A DNA stretch of 53,617 nucleotides from JANLTP01 sp031363055 (GCA_031363055.1 JANLTP010000257.1:1-53617), one strand, 5' to 3'. Numbered from the stretch's first letter, positions 8,040-16,715 are shown. Made by a program: numbers and translations. The notes: a model not told the origin generated them from the letters alone.

Positions 8040-8955
8040 TGGTTGGCATCAGAGTACTGGCCAGCGGCAGGGACGGATCGGTGTAGGTCCGCTGCTGCAG
8101 AGCGCCGCTCGGCAATGCCTTCAGCGCATGGGTCATCTCGGCGACCCAGAGCGATTCAATTTTTGGACGCGCGCGCGTCAGTGCATCAAAATCGGCGCGC
8201 GTCACCTGAACGTCTTTCGAGCCACCGATCACCAGCGTCGGTACGCTGTTGGCGGCCAGCAGCTTCGCAGGATCGATCTTCATCAAGGAGCGCAGGAACC
8301 CTTGAATGCTCGGCCGGAACAGACCCATCAGTTCATCGGGTATCGAGCTGACGGTCTCGCCTTGTTCCAGCGCGGCCAATATCGGCAGCGCCTTCAGGCG
8401 AATCGCATCCGGCACGGCTGGGTGCGACATCTGTTCCCGGATCAGACCCGCCAACGGACGCCCGGGCGTGGTCAGCAACACCAGCGCCTTCGGCTTGACC
8501 CGATCAGCCGCCAGAAGCGCAATCACGCCGCCCTCGCTATGGCCCATCAGAACCACCTGGCGTACTCCATTTTGCAGACGTAGCCAGCTCGAAACGGCCA
8601 GCGCGTCATCGGCGAATTGTTCGATCGTCAGCGACTCTTCGGTGCTGACGCGCGCTGCACTGCCGCCGATGCCGCGCTTGTCGTATCGCACCGAAGCGAC
8701 CCCGGTTTTAGCAAGTTCCTCGGCGATCAATCGATAGGCGTCTGTTTTTAATCCAAAGGTATTGTTGCCGTTGCGATCGGTCGGCCCGGAGCCTGCAACG
8801 ATAACGGCGGCGAGGCCATTGAAATTATCCGGCTGCGAATAAGTTGCGGCCAGTCCATCGATATCGGAACTCGTCTCCGTGGCTGCATTCGCCTTGCCCG
8901 AGCAGGCCAACAAGGCTAGCAGCGACAAAAGTATCAAGCGAAAAGCGTTTTTCAT
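8017..8955 (-). CDS. Exported alpha/beta hydrolase
   Basis: This 312-residue serine hydrolase has a hydrophobic N-terminus MKNAFRLILLSLLALLACSG that could be cut as a lipoprotein at LLAC or as a Sec signal near ANA. The fold markers are the oxyanion/HG-like strand VIVAGSGPTDRNGN, the nucleophile elbow LMGHSEGGV (Ser140), an acid following LVIGGSKDVQV and a C-terminal His in MTHALK. The family includes esterases and acyl hydrolases (YbbA/BAAT-like); the substrate is unknown. ATG 8955 has TGAGAA nearby; ATG 8967 is an alternative. The gene lies downstream of and convergent with the efflux pump and is followed on the same strand by nothing. Confidence 0.85.
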   Translation of the reverse strand: MKNAFRLILLSLLALLACSGKANAATETSSDIDGLAATYSQPDNFNGLAAVIVAGSGPTDRNGNNTFGLKTDAYRLIAEELAKTGVASVRYDKRGIGGSAARVSTEESLTIEQFADDALAVSSWLRLQNGVRQVVLMGHSEGGVIALLAADRVKPKALVLLTTPGRPLAGLIREQMSHPAVPDAIRLKALPILAALEQGETVSSIPDELMGLFRPSIQGFLRSLMKIDPAKLLAANSVPTLVIGGSKDVQVTRADFDALTRARPKIESLWVAEMTHALKALPSGALQQRTYTDPSLPLASTLMPTINGFLKP

Positions 8956-9020
8956 TTCGATTCTCATTAAAGCGCGTCGTGGAAGTCCCGATAGGTTACC
9001 TTCAAACCCAAACGAGCGGC

Positions 9021-9989
9021 TCAGACATCCAACTTCCTGGCTTCGCCAAAGCCTTGATGTGCCGCCTGAATCACGGCCTGCCGCAGCCACTGATGCGCGG
9101 GTCGACTGTGTTGGCGTCGGTGCCAGATCATATCGATATGCACCGGATCGAGTTTGAAGGGTAGGTCACGAATCGCAAAATCCTGCTGCATTCCATTGGC
9201 GTACAGAAAATGCCGCGGCAGCACGGTCAGCAAGTCCGAGTTTGAGACCACCCGACCGGCGGTGAAAAATTGATTGACGGTCAGGAGAATCCGTCGCGAG
9301 CGATGCACGTTGGCGAGCGCCTCATCAATAAAGCCATACGGGCGGCCCGAGAAACTGACCAATAGATGATGGGCGTCGCAATACGCGTCCAATGTCAACT
9401 TGCGCTTGGCCATCGGATGGTCGCGGCGCATGACACACACATATTCGCCGTCATACAGACGCTCATGCCGCACCACTTCGCCGCTGCCTTGCTGCATGCC
9501 ATCGAGGGTAATGGCCGCCAGCGCCACCGGGAAGAAGCCGACGGCGACATCGAGATCAGTGCTGGTTAACAAGCCGCGTGGATCACGAGTGGTCAGGGGC
9601 AGAATCCGCAAATTCACACTGGGCGCCTGCGCCTCAATCAGCCTTACCAATCCAGGTACCAGCAACGCGGCGGTCGCGTCGGCCATGGCCAATTGAAAGC
9701 TGGCTTTTGCCGTGGCCGCATCAAAACGATCCGGCACCATGGCGGCATGCAGCCCGGCCAGCGCCTCGCGAATCACCGGCCAAAGTTTCTCGGCCAACGG
9801 TGTGGCTACCACCCCGTAGCCAGAGCGCACTAGCAGTTCGTCGCCGATATGCTCGCGCAGCCGTTTGATCGAATTACTGATCGCCGGTTGGGTCATGGAC
9901 AGATTGCGCGCCGCGCGCGTCAGGTTGCGCTCGGCCATCACCTCGTCAAAGACGCGCAGCAAGTTCAGATCAAGCGTTCGGAAATTCAT
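9021..9989 (-). CDS. LysR family transcriptional regulator (NodD-like subgroup)
   Basis: This 322-residue protein carries the LysR winged helix at residues 5-65 (LNLLRVFDEVMAERNLTRAA, then MTQPAISNSIKRLREHIGDE) and a periplasmic-binding-protein-like effector domain to the end. The start at ATG 9989 gives the usual short lead into the helix-turn-helix. It reads away from the small membrane protein gene at 10174, but its head-to-tail neighbour is the exported hydrolase 66 bp downstream. Either could be its target. The inducer is not known. Confidence 0.92.
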   Translation of the reverse strand: MNFRTLDLNLLRVFDEVMAERNLTRAARNLSMTQPAISNSIKRLREHIGDELLVRSGYGVVATPLAEKLWPVIREALAGLHAAMVPDRFDAATAKASFQLAMADATAALLVPGLVRLIEAQAPSVNLRILPLTTRDPRGLLTSTDLDVAVGFFPVALAAITLDGMQQGSGEVVRHERLYDGEYVCVMRRDHPMAKRKLTLDAYCDAHHLLVSFSGRPYGFIDEALANVHRSRRILLTVNQFFTAGRVVSNSDLLTVLPRHFLYANGMQQDFAIRDLPFKLDPVHIDMIWHRRQHSRPAHQWLRQAVIQAAHQGFGEARKLDV

Positions 9990-10173
9990 GACGAGACAGA
10001 AGGATCGGCGGCGAGTTCGAGAAGCGACGACCAAACCTGGGCAATCGGGCTTTCATACTATCACCATCCTGAATAGATTACCTCACCATATATCATTTGC
10101 ATTTAATGCCGCAAAGCCGCAAATTGAACTCATGGCGTCAAACACAGAACGCTGCCTCTCCTAAGGAAACGAC

Positions 10174-10584
10174 ATGAGCACTTACTCCGAAACGCATGAT
10201 GGCCTTGAACGGGTCTTGACCGGTTATACCTCTTTATCCAGGGCTTTGGCCCGCGACGATCGCCAGAACGCATTGCAGATATTCGCGATCGTCGGATTGG
10301 CGACCGCCGTGGCCGCTGGCCTGACCGCTTGGTGGGTCGCGCCGATCGAGGGCGAAATTGCCTATCAATGGATCGGCGCCTGGACGCTGGCGGTACTGGC
10401 CATGTTGGTGGTGCTGCGAGCGGCGGTGGCACTGGCTGCCTGGTTTCCACCCGCCTTCGCGCGATTCAAGCAGGCCTACCGAAATCGGATCGAGGATGAA
10501 CGGTTGTTCGAGCTGGCTCAGTGGGACCATCGGCTGCGCGAAGAGATACAGGCCATCCGTTCACGCGACCAAACTGACCGATAG
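10174..10584 (+). CDS. Hypothetical two-helix membrane protein
   Basis: This 136-residue protein belongs to no family I recognise. It shows a polar N-terminus, two hydrophobic segments at about residues 34-54 (IFAIVGLATAVAAGLTAWWV) and 66-90 (WIGAWTLAVLAMLVVLRAAV), then a charged helical tail with Arg/Glu/Gln alternation, likely cytoplasmic. AAGGA eight bases before the ATG supports the start. It is divergent from the LysR gene with a 184-bp A+T-richer spacer. Confidence 0.75.
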   Translation: MSTYSETHDGLERVLTGYTSLSRALARDDRQNALQIFAIVGLATAVAAGLTAWWVAPIEGEIAYQWIGAWTLAVLAMLVVLRAAVALAAWFPPAFARFKQAYRNRIEDERLFELAQWDHRLREEIQAIRSRDQTDR

Positions 10585-10698
10585 TCGCTGAAAGGCCCCG
10601 CAAAATTTCGCGTCCGGCGAGACTTACGTCACAGCCGGACGCAGTTATTGCAGTTAGCACGTTAAATACGTCACATGCAAAATCAGCCGACGGCCTAA

Positions 10699-10718
10699 AT
10701 TGGAGAGGTTTCTCCAAT
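10699..10718 (+). promoter_or_regulatory. Hairpin that buries the ribosome site and start codon of the next gene
   Basis: ATTGGAGA (10699-10706) and TCTCCAAT (10711-10718) are perfect complements around the loop GGTT. The 5' arm contains the Shine-Dalgarno bases GGAG and the 3' arm ends on the AT of the ATG at 10717. In RNA this 8-bp stem would block initiation until opened, as in a thermometer or trans-acting switch. The regulation itself is inference. Confidence 0.65.
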
Positions 10719-11010
10719 GGATACCTTTCGAAAGGCTGACATGGACGCAATGTACGACGAGAGTTCGCTTGATCGATTAGCCGCCGAGGTTTATACCCTG
10801 CCCTCGATGTTATTGGACCAGACGGCCGCAGTCGCCGCCGCCGAAAGAATGTACGCAACCCACCGCGCCGGTGTGCGTTTCTACTCCGATTTTCGCCGCG
10901 TCATCTCGGTCGCGGAAATGATGGCGATGGTCCAAGTCCCAGTGGAAGAAGAGTCCAGCGAAGAAGCGGTTGAGGCCGCCCAAGAAGTAGAGGCGATGCC
11001 TTCGTACTAA
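10717..11010 (+). CDS. Small hypothetical protein with acidic tail
   Basis: This 97-residue, cytoplasmic-looking protein belongs to no family I know. The first 70 residues could form helices (SSLDRLAAEVYTLPSMLLDQ, AAAERMYATHRAGVRFYSDF), and the last 25 are very acidic with repeated Glu. The start is set by a GGAGAGG ribosome site 8 bases upstream, which is itself locked in a perfect hairpin. It stands alone between the membrane protein and the amidase gene, about 130 bp and 220 bp away. After its stop, GGCCTCGGGCCTGG near 11053 is the only hairpin-like element. Confidence 0.7.
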   Translation: MDTFRKADMDAMYDESSLDRLAAEVYTLPSMLLDQTAAVAAAERMYATHRAGVRFYSDFRRVISVAEMMAMVQVPVEEESSEEAVEAAQEVEAMPSY

Positions 11011-11169
11011 ACGGCACCTCCTTCGTTCGAAAACCACCGCACCGGCCTCGGGCCTGGATGCGGCGTTTTCATTGGGATACGGCACAATCATGGCCCCGAC
11101 GTAATTCGCTATGGTTGAACCCGAATCGAATTCCCGAGAACGCCACACAACATACCTGACGCTGGTCGG

Positions 11170-11205
11170 ACGCGCCTGCGGACCAACACGCGCCTGCGGG
11201 CCAAC
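11170..11205 (+). repeat. 18-bp tandem repeat, two copies, before the amidase gene
   Basis: ACGCGCCTGCGGACCAAC at 11170-11187 and ACGCGCCTGCGGGCCAAC at 11188-11205 differ at one base. They lie in the leader, 28 bp before the earliest start codon of the amidase. Confidence 0.9.
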
Positions 11206-11232
11206 GATTGCCGCTCGCCCGCCTCACCCTCG

Positions 11233-12840
11233 TTGCAAGCTCGCCTCAGGGCCGTCGTGCGACGCGCCGCGTGTGCTGCGACTCTGATAGGCAGTGGCTG
11301 TGCCGTGATCCCCATGAGTAGTGACCACGCCGGCATGAGTCTCGCGGAAATGCCGATTCCCGAGCAGCAGCGGCAAATGGTGGCAGGTACGCTGAGCGCC
11401 CGCACAATGCTCGAACATTATCTCGCGCGCATCGAACGTCTAGATCGCGCCGGTCCGACCCTGGGCGCCATCATTGAACTGAATCCCGAGGCAGCGGCCA
11501 TCGCGACGCGTCTCGACGAGGAGCGGCGCGAAAATCGGCTGCGCGGCCCTCTGCATGGCATCAGCGTTTTGCTCAAGGACAACATTGATACGGCCGACCG
11601 CATGCTCACTTCGGCAGGCTCGCTTGCGCTAATCGACTCACGGCCAGAGCAGGATGCCTTCGTCGCCGGCCGTTTGCGCAGCGCCGGCGCGATCATTCTG
11701 GGCAAGAGCAACCTCAGTGAATGGGCCAATTTTCGCGGCCGAGGTTCTTCGAGCGGCTGGAGTGCGCGTGGCGGCCAGACTCGCAACCCGTATATCCTGG
11801 ATCGCAGTCCGTCGGGCTCGAGCTCAGGCTCGGCGGTTGCGGTCGCCGTCGGCCTCACCTCGGTCGCGATCGGCACCGAAACGATTGGCTCAATCGTCAG
11901 TCCAGCCAGCGTCAACGGCATCGTTGGCATCAAACCGACGCTGGGGCTGATCTCGCGCGCCGGCATTATTCCGCTGGCCACCAGTCTGGACACGGCCGGT
12001 CCCATGGCGCGTACCGTCGCGGATGCCGCCCTGTTGCTGACGGTACTCGCGGGCTACGACGCCAATGACTCGGCGACCGAACCGCTGAAGCATCGGACGG
12101 TACCGGACTACACGCTTTTCCTGAATGCCGAGGCCCTGAACGGCGCCCGCATCGGGGTGCTGCGCGCGGCCGCCGGTTTTCACAGCGCGGTGGATGCCGT
12201 CTTTGAGGAGGCCTTGAACCTCTTGCGCGCCCGGGGCGCCGTCATCATTGACCAGGTCGAGATTCCGACGCAAGGGAAATTTGGCTCGGATGCTTCACTG
12301 GTGATGCGTTACGAGTTCAAGGACGGAATCAATCGGTATCTGGCGGGCCGAACGGGAACCGGTCCAAAGTCACTTGAGGCGCTGATCGCCTTCAATGAAG
12401 CCGAGCAGGTTCGCGAGATGCCCTACTTCGGCCAGAGCTATTTCCACGACGCTCAATCGAAGGGTCCACTCACCGAGCCTGCGTACCTCGAGGCGCGTCA
12501 GCGTGCACGCGAACTGGCCGGTCCGCTTGGCATCGACGCGGCATTGCAAAACCATCAGCTCGACGCGCTCATCGCACCGACCCGAGGACCCGCTGGCATG
12601 ACCGACTGGGTGCTCGGCGATCACTCGGTTGGCGGCAGTGTTGGGTTGGCACCGGCGGTGGCCGGTTATCCGCACATCACCGTACCCATGGGTCAAGTGC
12701 ATGGGCTTCCGATCGGCCTGTCTTTCGTCGGAACACAGTGGAGTGAAGCCAAGCTGATTGCCTTTGCGTATGCGTTCGAGCAGGCCACGCGAGCGCGCTT
12801 CGCGCCAACCTTTCGCAGGACACTCGCATTTAATCGGTAA
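11233..12840 (+). CDS. Amidase signature family enzyme, peptide-amidase-like, exported
   Basis: This amide hydrolase has the Ser-cisSer-Lys triad: Lys115 in SVLLKDNIDTAD, the cis-Ser in RSPSGSSSGSAVAVAV (about 195-197) and the nucleophile Ser220 in GTETIGSIVSPAS. The version GTET-GSIVSPAS together with SSSGSA resembles C-terminal peptide amidases rather than GatA. The N-terminus looks like a lipoprotein signal ending IGSGC. From TTG 11233 that signal would be 23 residues; from GTG 11257 it would be a tighter 15, and neither has a strong ribosome site. Length of about 530 fits secreted amidases. It overlaps the convergent LysR gene by 11 bp. Confidence 0.88.
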   Translation: MQARLRAVVRRAACAATLIGSGCAVIPMSSDHAGMSLAEMPIPEQQRQMVAGTLSARTMLEHYLARIERLDRAGPTLGAIIELNPEAAAIATRLDEERRENRLRGPLHGISVLLKDNIDTADRMLTSAGSLALIDSRPEQDAFVAGRLRSAGAIILGKSNLSEWANFRGRGSSSGWSARGGQTRNPYILDRSPSGSSSGSAVAVAVGLTSVAIGTETIGSIVSPASVNGIVGIKPTLGLISRAGIIPLATSLDTAGPMARTVADAALLLTVLAGYDANDSATEPLKHRTVPDYTLFLNAEALNGARIGVLRAAAGFHSAVDAVFEEALNLLRARGAVIIDQVEIPTQGKFGSDASLVMRYEFKDGINRYLAGRTGTGPKSLEALIAFNEAEQVREMPYFGQSYFHDAQSKGPLTEPAYLEARQRARELAGPLGIDAALQNHQLDALIAPTRGPAGMTDWVLGDHSVGGSVGLAPAVAGYPHITVPMGQVHGLPIGLSFVGTQWSEAKLIAFAYAFEQATRARFAPTFRRTLAFNR

Positions 12841-13756
12841 TCGCCGCTGGAATGGCGACGGCCAGGAAATCATAAACATGCCGAATCAGGCGGCTGGTGC
12901 GAATCTCGCGATGCACCGTCAGCCAGACCGGCAGCGGCGGCAGCGGTAACGTCGGTAACACCTGATGCAACTGTCGGCTCGTGCGCGCCACATGTTGGGC
13001 AAGCACCGCAATACCGGCGCCCGCCAGCGCCGCTTGCCAGGCAACCAGATGATCGTCGCTGCGAATCACAAAGTGATCTCTATCGAGCGCGACGCCGTTG
13101 CGGGCGAAGCCACGGATGATGATGTCGTTGGTGTCATAGCCTATCAATCGGTGTTTGCCGAAATCGCCGGCGCGAGTCGGCGTTCCGAAGCGCTTCAAAT
13201 AGTCGTTGCTGGCGTACAAACCGAGTTCAAGCGAGCCGATCTTGCGCGCTATGAGCGAGCTCTGGTCGGGCCGCACCATGCGCACAGCAATGTCGGCTTC
13301 ACGCCGTAGCAGGTTGCTGATCTGATCGGAAGCGACCAGTTCAATTTGAATCTCGGGTGACTGTTGTTGCAGTCGCACCAGCAGGGGCGGCAGCAGCAGG
13401 CAGGCCACCGTCTGACTGGCGGTAATCCGCACTGTACCCGCTGTCTGCGCGTTGCGCCCGGTCAGCGTTCGTCGAATGGCATCAGCGCCGTTATCCATCG
13501 CGCGTGCATGCTCGGCGATCGAGATGGCCGCTGCTGTCGGTCTGAGTCCTCGGCCGGTACGCTCGAACAACACCGCGTTCAACTGCAGCTCGAGTTCGTT
13601 GATATGCCGCCCCAGCGTTGGCTGACTGACGTGCAGGCGACGCGACGCCGCCAGCAGGCTACCGGTCTCGATGGCAGCGAGAAACGAGCGCATCAGTGTC
13701 CAGTCAAAGTCGGTAGCGCTTGCGGCATTCGACGGCATTGAAATAGTGTTATTCAT
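12830..13756 (-). CDS. LysR family transcriptional regulator (CrgA/DsdC-like group)
   Basis: This 308-residue regulator has an N-terminal winged helix with TLMRSFLAAIETGSLLAASR and HVSQPTLGRHINELELQLNA (residues 20-75), then an effector domain. ATG 13756 starts MNNTISMPSN and leaves a normal 20-residue lead. It is divergent from the NAD(P)-binding epimerase gene at 13887 across 130 bp, the usual layout for a LysR protein and its target, so control of that gene is the best guess. Confidence 0.9.
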   Translation of the reverse strand: MNNTISMPSNAASATDFDWTLMRSFLAAIETGSLLAASRRLHVSQPTLGRHINELELQLNAVLFERTGRGLRPTAAAISIAEHARAMDNGADAIRRTLTGRNAQTAGTVRITASQTVACLLLPPLLVRLQQQSPEIQIELVASDQISNLLRREADIAVRMVRPDQSSLIARKIGSLELGLYASNDYLKRFGTPTRAGDFGKHRLIGYDTNDIIIRGFARNGVALDRDHFVIRSDDHLVAWQAALAGAGIAVLAQHVARTSRQLHQVLPTLPLPPLPVWLTVHREIRTSRLIRHVYDFLAVAIPAAITD

Positions 13757-13832
13757 TATTGCAACCCTGCTGTTCTTTGATAGGCAATTGCGTACTACTG
13801 GAATAACTTCAACAATAGCACTTATGAACTCG

Positions 13833-13862
13833 TCAACCCTGAACCTGTCAACCCTGAACCCG
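13833..13862 (+). repeat. 15-bp tandem repeat, two copies, in the epimerase leader
   Basis: TCAACCCTGAACCTG at 13833-13847 and TCAACCCTGAACCCG at 13848-13862, followed by a partial third copy TCAAAC. If translation began at ATG 13824 the repeat would encode STLNLSTLNPS ahead of the Rossmann domain. Confidence 0.9.
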
Positions 13863-13886
13863 TCAAACTTTACCGAAAGCCTCATC

Positions 13887-14954
13887 ATGACCACACACAG
13901 TTCAGCTCGTGCATCGACCGTACTCGTACTCGGCGCGAATGGCCGATTCGGCCAGGCAGCGTGCGAAGCCTTTGCGCAGGCCGGCTGGCGAGTGCTCGCT
14001 CATACGCGACGCGAACTGCATTGGCGCTCTGCCAACACCTCGGCCCGAATTCAGGAGATCGGGGGCGAACTGATGCGCAACACCACGGACTTTGAGTCGG
14101 TGTCGGTTGTTGTGAATGCCCTGAACCCGATCTATACCCGCTGGAAACGCGAAGCCCTGCCGCTGGCCCGAACTGCGATGGATCTCGCACAGAGTCTCGA
14201 CGCGACGCTGATGTTCCCGGGCAACGTCTACAACTTCGGCAAAGCCATGCCGGAGCTCTTGACCGAAGACACGCCGCAGCGCGCCCAAACCCGAAAAGGC
14301 AAAATCCGCATCCAGATTGAATCAGACTTGCGCGAACGTGCCGCCCAAGGATTGCAAACGATCATCGTTCGCGCCGGCGATTTTTTCGGCGCCGGATCAG
14401 GTTCATGGTTCGATCTGGTCATTGCGAAAGACCTGAACAAGGCACTGTTGACCTATCCGGGAAATCAGGAACTGATTCATGCTTGGGCCTACTTGCCTGA
14501 TCTTGTGAAAACGTTCGTCGCCCTCGCCGAGCGCCGTCAGCAATTGTCAACGTTCGAGGTATTTCACTTTCAAGGCTACACGGTAACTGGCAAGGAGATG
14601 CTTGCACAGATCGAAGCTGCAGCGCGTTCTCAGGGCATCATCAAGGCTAGGCAGAAGCTGACGATTCGCACCTTGCCATGGACACTCATGCAAGTCGCCG
14701 CCCTCGCTTCGCCCATGCTGCGTGAACTGGTTGAAATGAAATACCTGTGGGATGTACCGCATCGTCTGGTCGACACACGATTGTGCGAGGTGTTGGGCGA
14801 GAGTGCGGTCAACGCGACGCAGACAACACTGGCAATGGCGATTGAGCGGACGTTACTGTTGAACGAAGGACAAACGCCAGCCAGCGCGCAACCAGAGCGT
14901 AGCCGAAACGTCGCGTCGGAGCACATATCTATACGCGTATCGGCGTATAGATGA
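13887..14954 (+). CDS. NAD(P)-dependent epimerase/dehydratase-like (extended SDR)
   Basis: This 355-residue protein starts with a Rossmann nucleotide motif VLVLGANGRFGQAACEAF and keeps SDR-type features (FPGNVYNFG in place of the usual YxxxK region, then IIVRAGDFFG). The substrate is unknown. I start it at ATG 13887, 19 residues before the nucleotide motif. ATG 13824 is possible and would add a repeat-encoded tail. It is divergent from a LysR gene. The last codons lie in a perfect hairpin at 14929-14950. Confidence 0.85.
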   Translation: MTTHSSARASTVLVLGANGRFGQAACEAFAQAGWRVLAHTRRELHWRSANTSARIQEIGGELMRNTTDFESVSVVVNALNPIYTRWKREALPLARTAMDLAQSLDATLMFPGNVYNFGKAMPELLTEDTPQRAQTRKGKIRIQIESDLRERAAQGLQTIIVRAGDFFGAGSGSWFDLVIAKDLNKALLTYPGNQELIHAWAYLPDLVKTFVALAERRQQLSTFEVFHFQGYTVTGKEMLAQIEAAARSQGIIKARQKLTIRTLPWTLMQVAALASPMLRELVEMKYLWDVPHRLVDTRLCEVLGESAVNATQTTLAMAIERTLLLNEGQTPASAQPERSRNVASEHISIRVSAYR

Positions 14955-14973
14955 CCCGCTTTAATGCGGGGTC
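14929..14973 (+). terminator. Two consecutive hairpins at the end of the epimerase gene
   Basis: CTATACGC and GCGTATAG (14929-14936, 14943-14950) pair perfectly over a 6-base loop inside the last codons. A second stem GACCCGC/GCGGGGTC (14953-14959, 14966-14973) begins at the stop codon. Neither has a U-run, so Rho-independent termination is doubtful; they may instead protect the 3' end. Confidence 0.4.
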
Positions 14974-15078
14974 GTCATTCGACTGAAAACTCGTGTGCTC
15001 GAAACGCAGCAGACCTTTGGTCGGATGTAGGCCGGCCGGAACTTGCCATAATCAGTGGATCAATACGGGGTGATCGTT

Positions 15079-15648
15079 ATGCAAGCAGCCAGTTCGGTTC
15101 CAGACACAAAATCGGTCGAAGCGACAACTTGGGTCGAAGCCACTACATCGGTCGAAGCAACAACACCAGTCGATGCAACTACTTCAGACGATCGTGTCGC
15201 GCTCTCGATCACCATCAACGGCCGGCAACACGAGGAAACGATCATCTCTTGCTCCACTCTGTTGGATCTCATTCGTGATCAGCTCGGCCTCACGGGCACC
15301 AAAAAAGGCTGTGACATGGGTTCCTGCGGTGCCTGTACGGTACTCGTCGCAGGTCTTCGTATCAAGTCCTGTCTGGCGCTCGCCGCGAGTTACGACGGCG
15401 CCGACGTGGCAACGATCGAGGGCATAGGCACACCGGAACATTTGCATCCGCTGCAGGCGGCATTCATTCGCCATGATGCGCTGCAGTGCGGCTATTGCAC
15501 ACCAGGGCAAATTCTCTCGGGAATCGCACTGTTGGCTGAGCAACCGCAATCGCTCGCCGAGATCCGTGAAGGCATGAGCGGCAACCTGTGCCGCTGTGGC
15601 GCGTATCCGAATATCGTGGCGGCCATTGCGGAGGTCGCTGGATTATGA
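15079..15648 (+). CDS. Aldehyde/xanthine dehydrogenase [2Fe-2S] subunit (PaoA/YagT-like)
   Basis: This 189-residue electron-transfer subunit belongs to a molybdenum hydroxylase. The plant-type ferredoxin domain has Cys78, Cys83, Cys86 and Cys98 (TKKGCDMGSCGACTVLV). The C-terminal helical domain has the second cluster ligands Cys137, Cys140, Cys171, Cys173 (LQCGYCTPGQ, NLCRCGAYPN). The first 37 residues are not part of the family fold: they are a repeat-encoded VEATT tail. Unlike Escherichia coli PaoA there is no twin-arginine signal, so the enzyme should be cytoplasmic. GGGGTG ahead of ATG 15079 sets the start. Its stop overlaps the next ATG by 4 bases. Confidence 0.93.
   Translation: MQAASSVPDTKSVEATTWVEATTSVEATTPVDATTSDDRVALSITINGRQHEETIISCSTLLDLIRDQLGLTGTKKGCDMGSCGACTVLVAGLRIKSCLALAASYDGADVATIEGIGTPEHLHPLQAAFIRHDALQCGYCTPGQILSGIALLAEQPQSLAEIREGMSGNLCRCGAYPNIVAAIAEVAGL
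15112..15183 (+). repeat. 18-bp in-frame tandem repeat, four diverged copies, at the N-terminus of the [2Fe-2S] subunit
   Basis: Units start at 15112 (TCGGTCGAAGCGACAACT), 15130, 15148 and 15166. Each codes for a variant of SVEATT, giving SVEATT-WVEATT-SVEATT-PVDATT. The differences are a mix of silent and replacement changes. Confidence 0.95.
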
Positions 15649-16715
15649 GTGACTCTGGATCAAGCGACTCGAGGTTGAGTGATATCGGCGCGAGCGGCAC
15701 CGGCTTCCGATACCTGCGCGCCAGCAGTACCAAAGATGCCGCGTTACTGGGCGCGCAACCGGACACCGCATTTCTGGCCGGTGGCACCGATTTTCTGCAA
15801 CTCTGGAAGGCTGGACTGCAAAGGCCGCGACAGGTCGTCGATATCTCTCGCCTGCCACTCGATCAGATTAGTTATGACGATGGAAAACTCGCGCTGGGTG
15901 CGGTGTCCCGGCTCGGTGCTGTCGCCCGGCACGAGGCCGTTCAACAATTTCATCCGCTGATCGCGCAGGCGATTCGAGCCAGCGCCAGCGGCCAGCTCCA
16001 GAACATGGCGAGCATGGGCGGAAATCTGCTGCAACGAACCCGTTGTTTGTATTTTCGTGCTGAAGGCCTGCCGTGCAACAAGCGCACACCCGGTTCAGGA
16101 TGTGCCGCGCTCACGGGCGAGAATCGTCAGGCTGCGCTGTTTGGTGGCAGTGCCACGTGTGTCGCAACCCATACTTCGGATTTGGCCGTGGCGCTGGCCG
16201 CGCTCGATGCTGAGGTCGAGGTTCTGGGGCAGGCCGGCACTCGCCGCATGCCGTTGGCTGAGCTGTACCGATTGCCGGGCGATGATCCTGTACGAGAGAC
16301 AACACTGCGTGCTGGCGAATTGATCACCGAAGTTTCAGTCGGCAATGCCGCTCGCTTCGCTGCTTCCTCAACCTATTTGAAAATCCGCGACCGTGCATCG
16401 TTTGAATTTGCGGTCATTTCAGTCGCCGCAGCCTTGCAGATCGAAGACGGCCTGATCATCGATGCGCGACTGGCGGCAGGGGGTATCGCTCCGGTGCCCT
16501 GGCGATTGAGCAAAAGCGAAGCCGCGCTGCTTGGCCGCAAGCCTGACCTGCCAACGTTCACGAACGCCGCTGATCTGGCAATCGAGGGTGCTCGAGCGTT
16601 ATCGCAGAACGGCTTCAAGATAGAGTTGTTGCGATCGGCCGTCATTCGCAGCCTGCAGAGCAGCCTCCAACGCAGCCAACAAAGCAGCCAACAAATGATT
16701 GGAGTCCAGCCATGA
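15645..16715 (+). CDS. Aldehyde/xanthine dehydrogenase FAD subunit with extra Fe-S motif (PaoB/YagS-like)
   Basis: This 356-residue FAD subunit transfers electrons from the Fe-S clusters to the acceptor. FAD-binding motifs are FLAGGTDFLQLWKAG near residue 45 and SMGGNLLQRTRC near residue 123. The segment with Cys134, Cys144, Cys153 and Cys172 (RCLYFRAEGLPCNKRTPGSG and on) is the insertion that holds an additional [4Fe-4S] cluster in PaoB-type subunits and is missing in ordinary XdhB. ATG 15645 overlaps the previous stop in ATGA; the 3' end overlaps the next ATG the same way. The C-terminal end is a Ser/Gln repeat (SSLQRSQQSSQQ) from a 12-bp duplication. Confidence 0.92.
   Translation: MSDSGSSDSRLSDIGASGTGFRYLRASSTKDAALLGAQPDTAFLAGGTDFLQLWKAGLQRPRQVVDISRLPLDQISYDDGKLALGAVSRLGAVARHEAVQQFHPLIAQAIRASASGQLQNMASMGGNLLQRTRCLYFRAEGLPCNKRTPGSGCAALTGENRQAALFGGSATCVATHTSDLAVALAALDAEVEVLGQAGTRRMPLAELYRLPGDDPVRETTLRAGELITEVSVGNAARFAASSTYLKIRDRASFEFAVISVAAALQIEDGLIIDARLAAGGIAPVPWRLSKSEAALLGRKPDLPTFTNAADLAIEGARALSQNGFKIELLRSAVIRSLQSSLQRSQQSSQQMIGVQP

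Noticed and set aside
10095..10124. ATTTGC/GCAAAT inverted repeat as the LysR operator
   Set aside because: Half-sites are 18 bases apart without the T-N11-A pattern; too weak to list as a feature.
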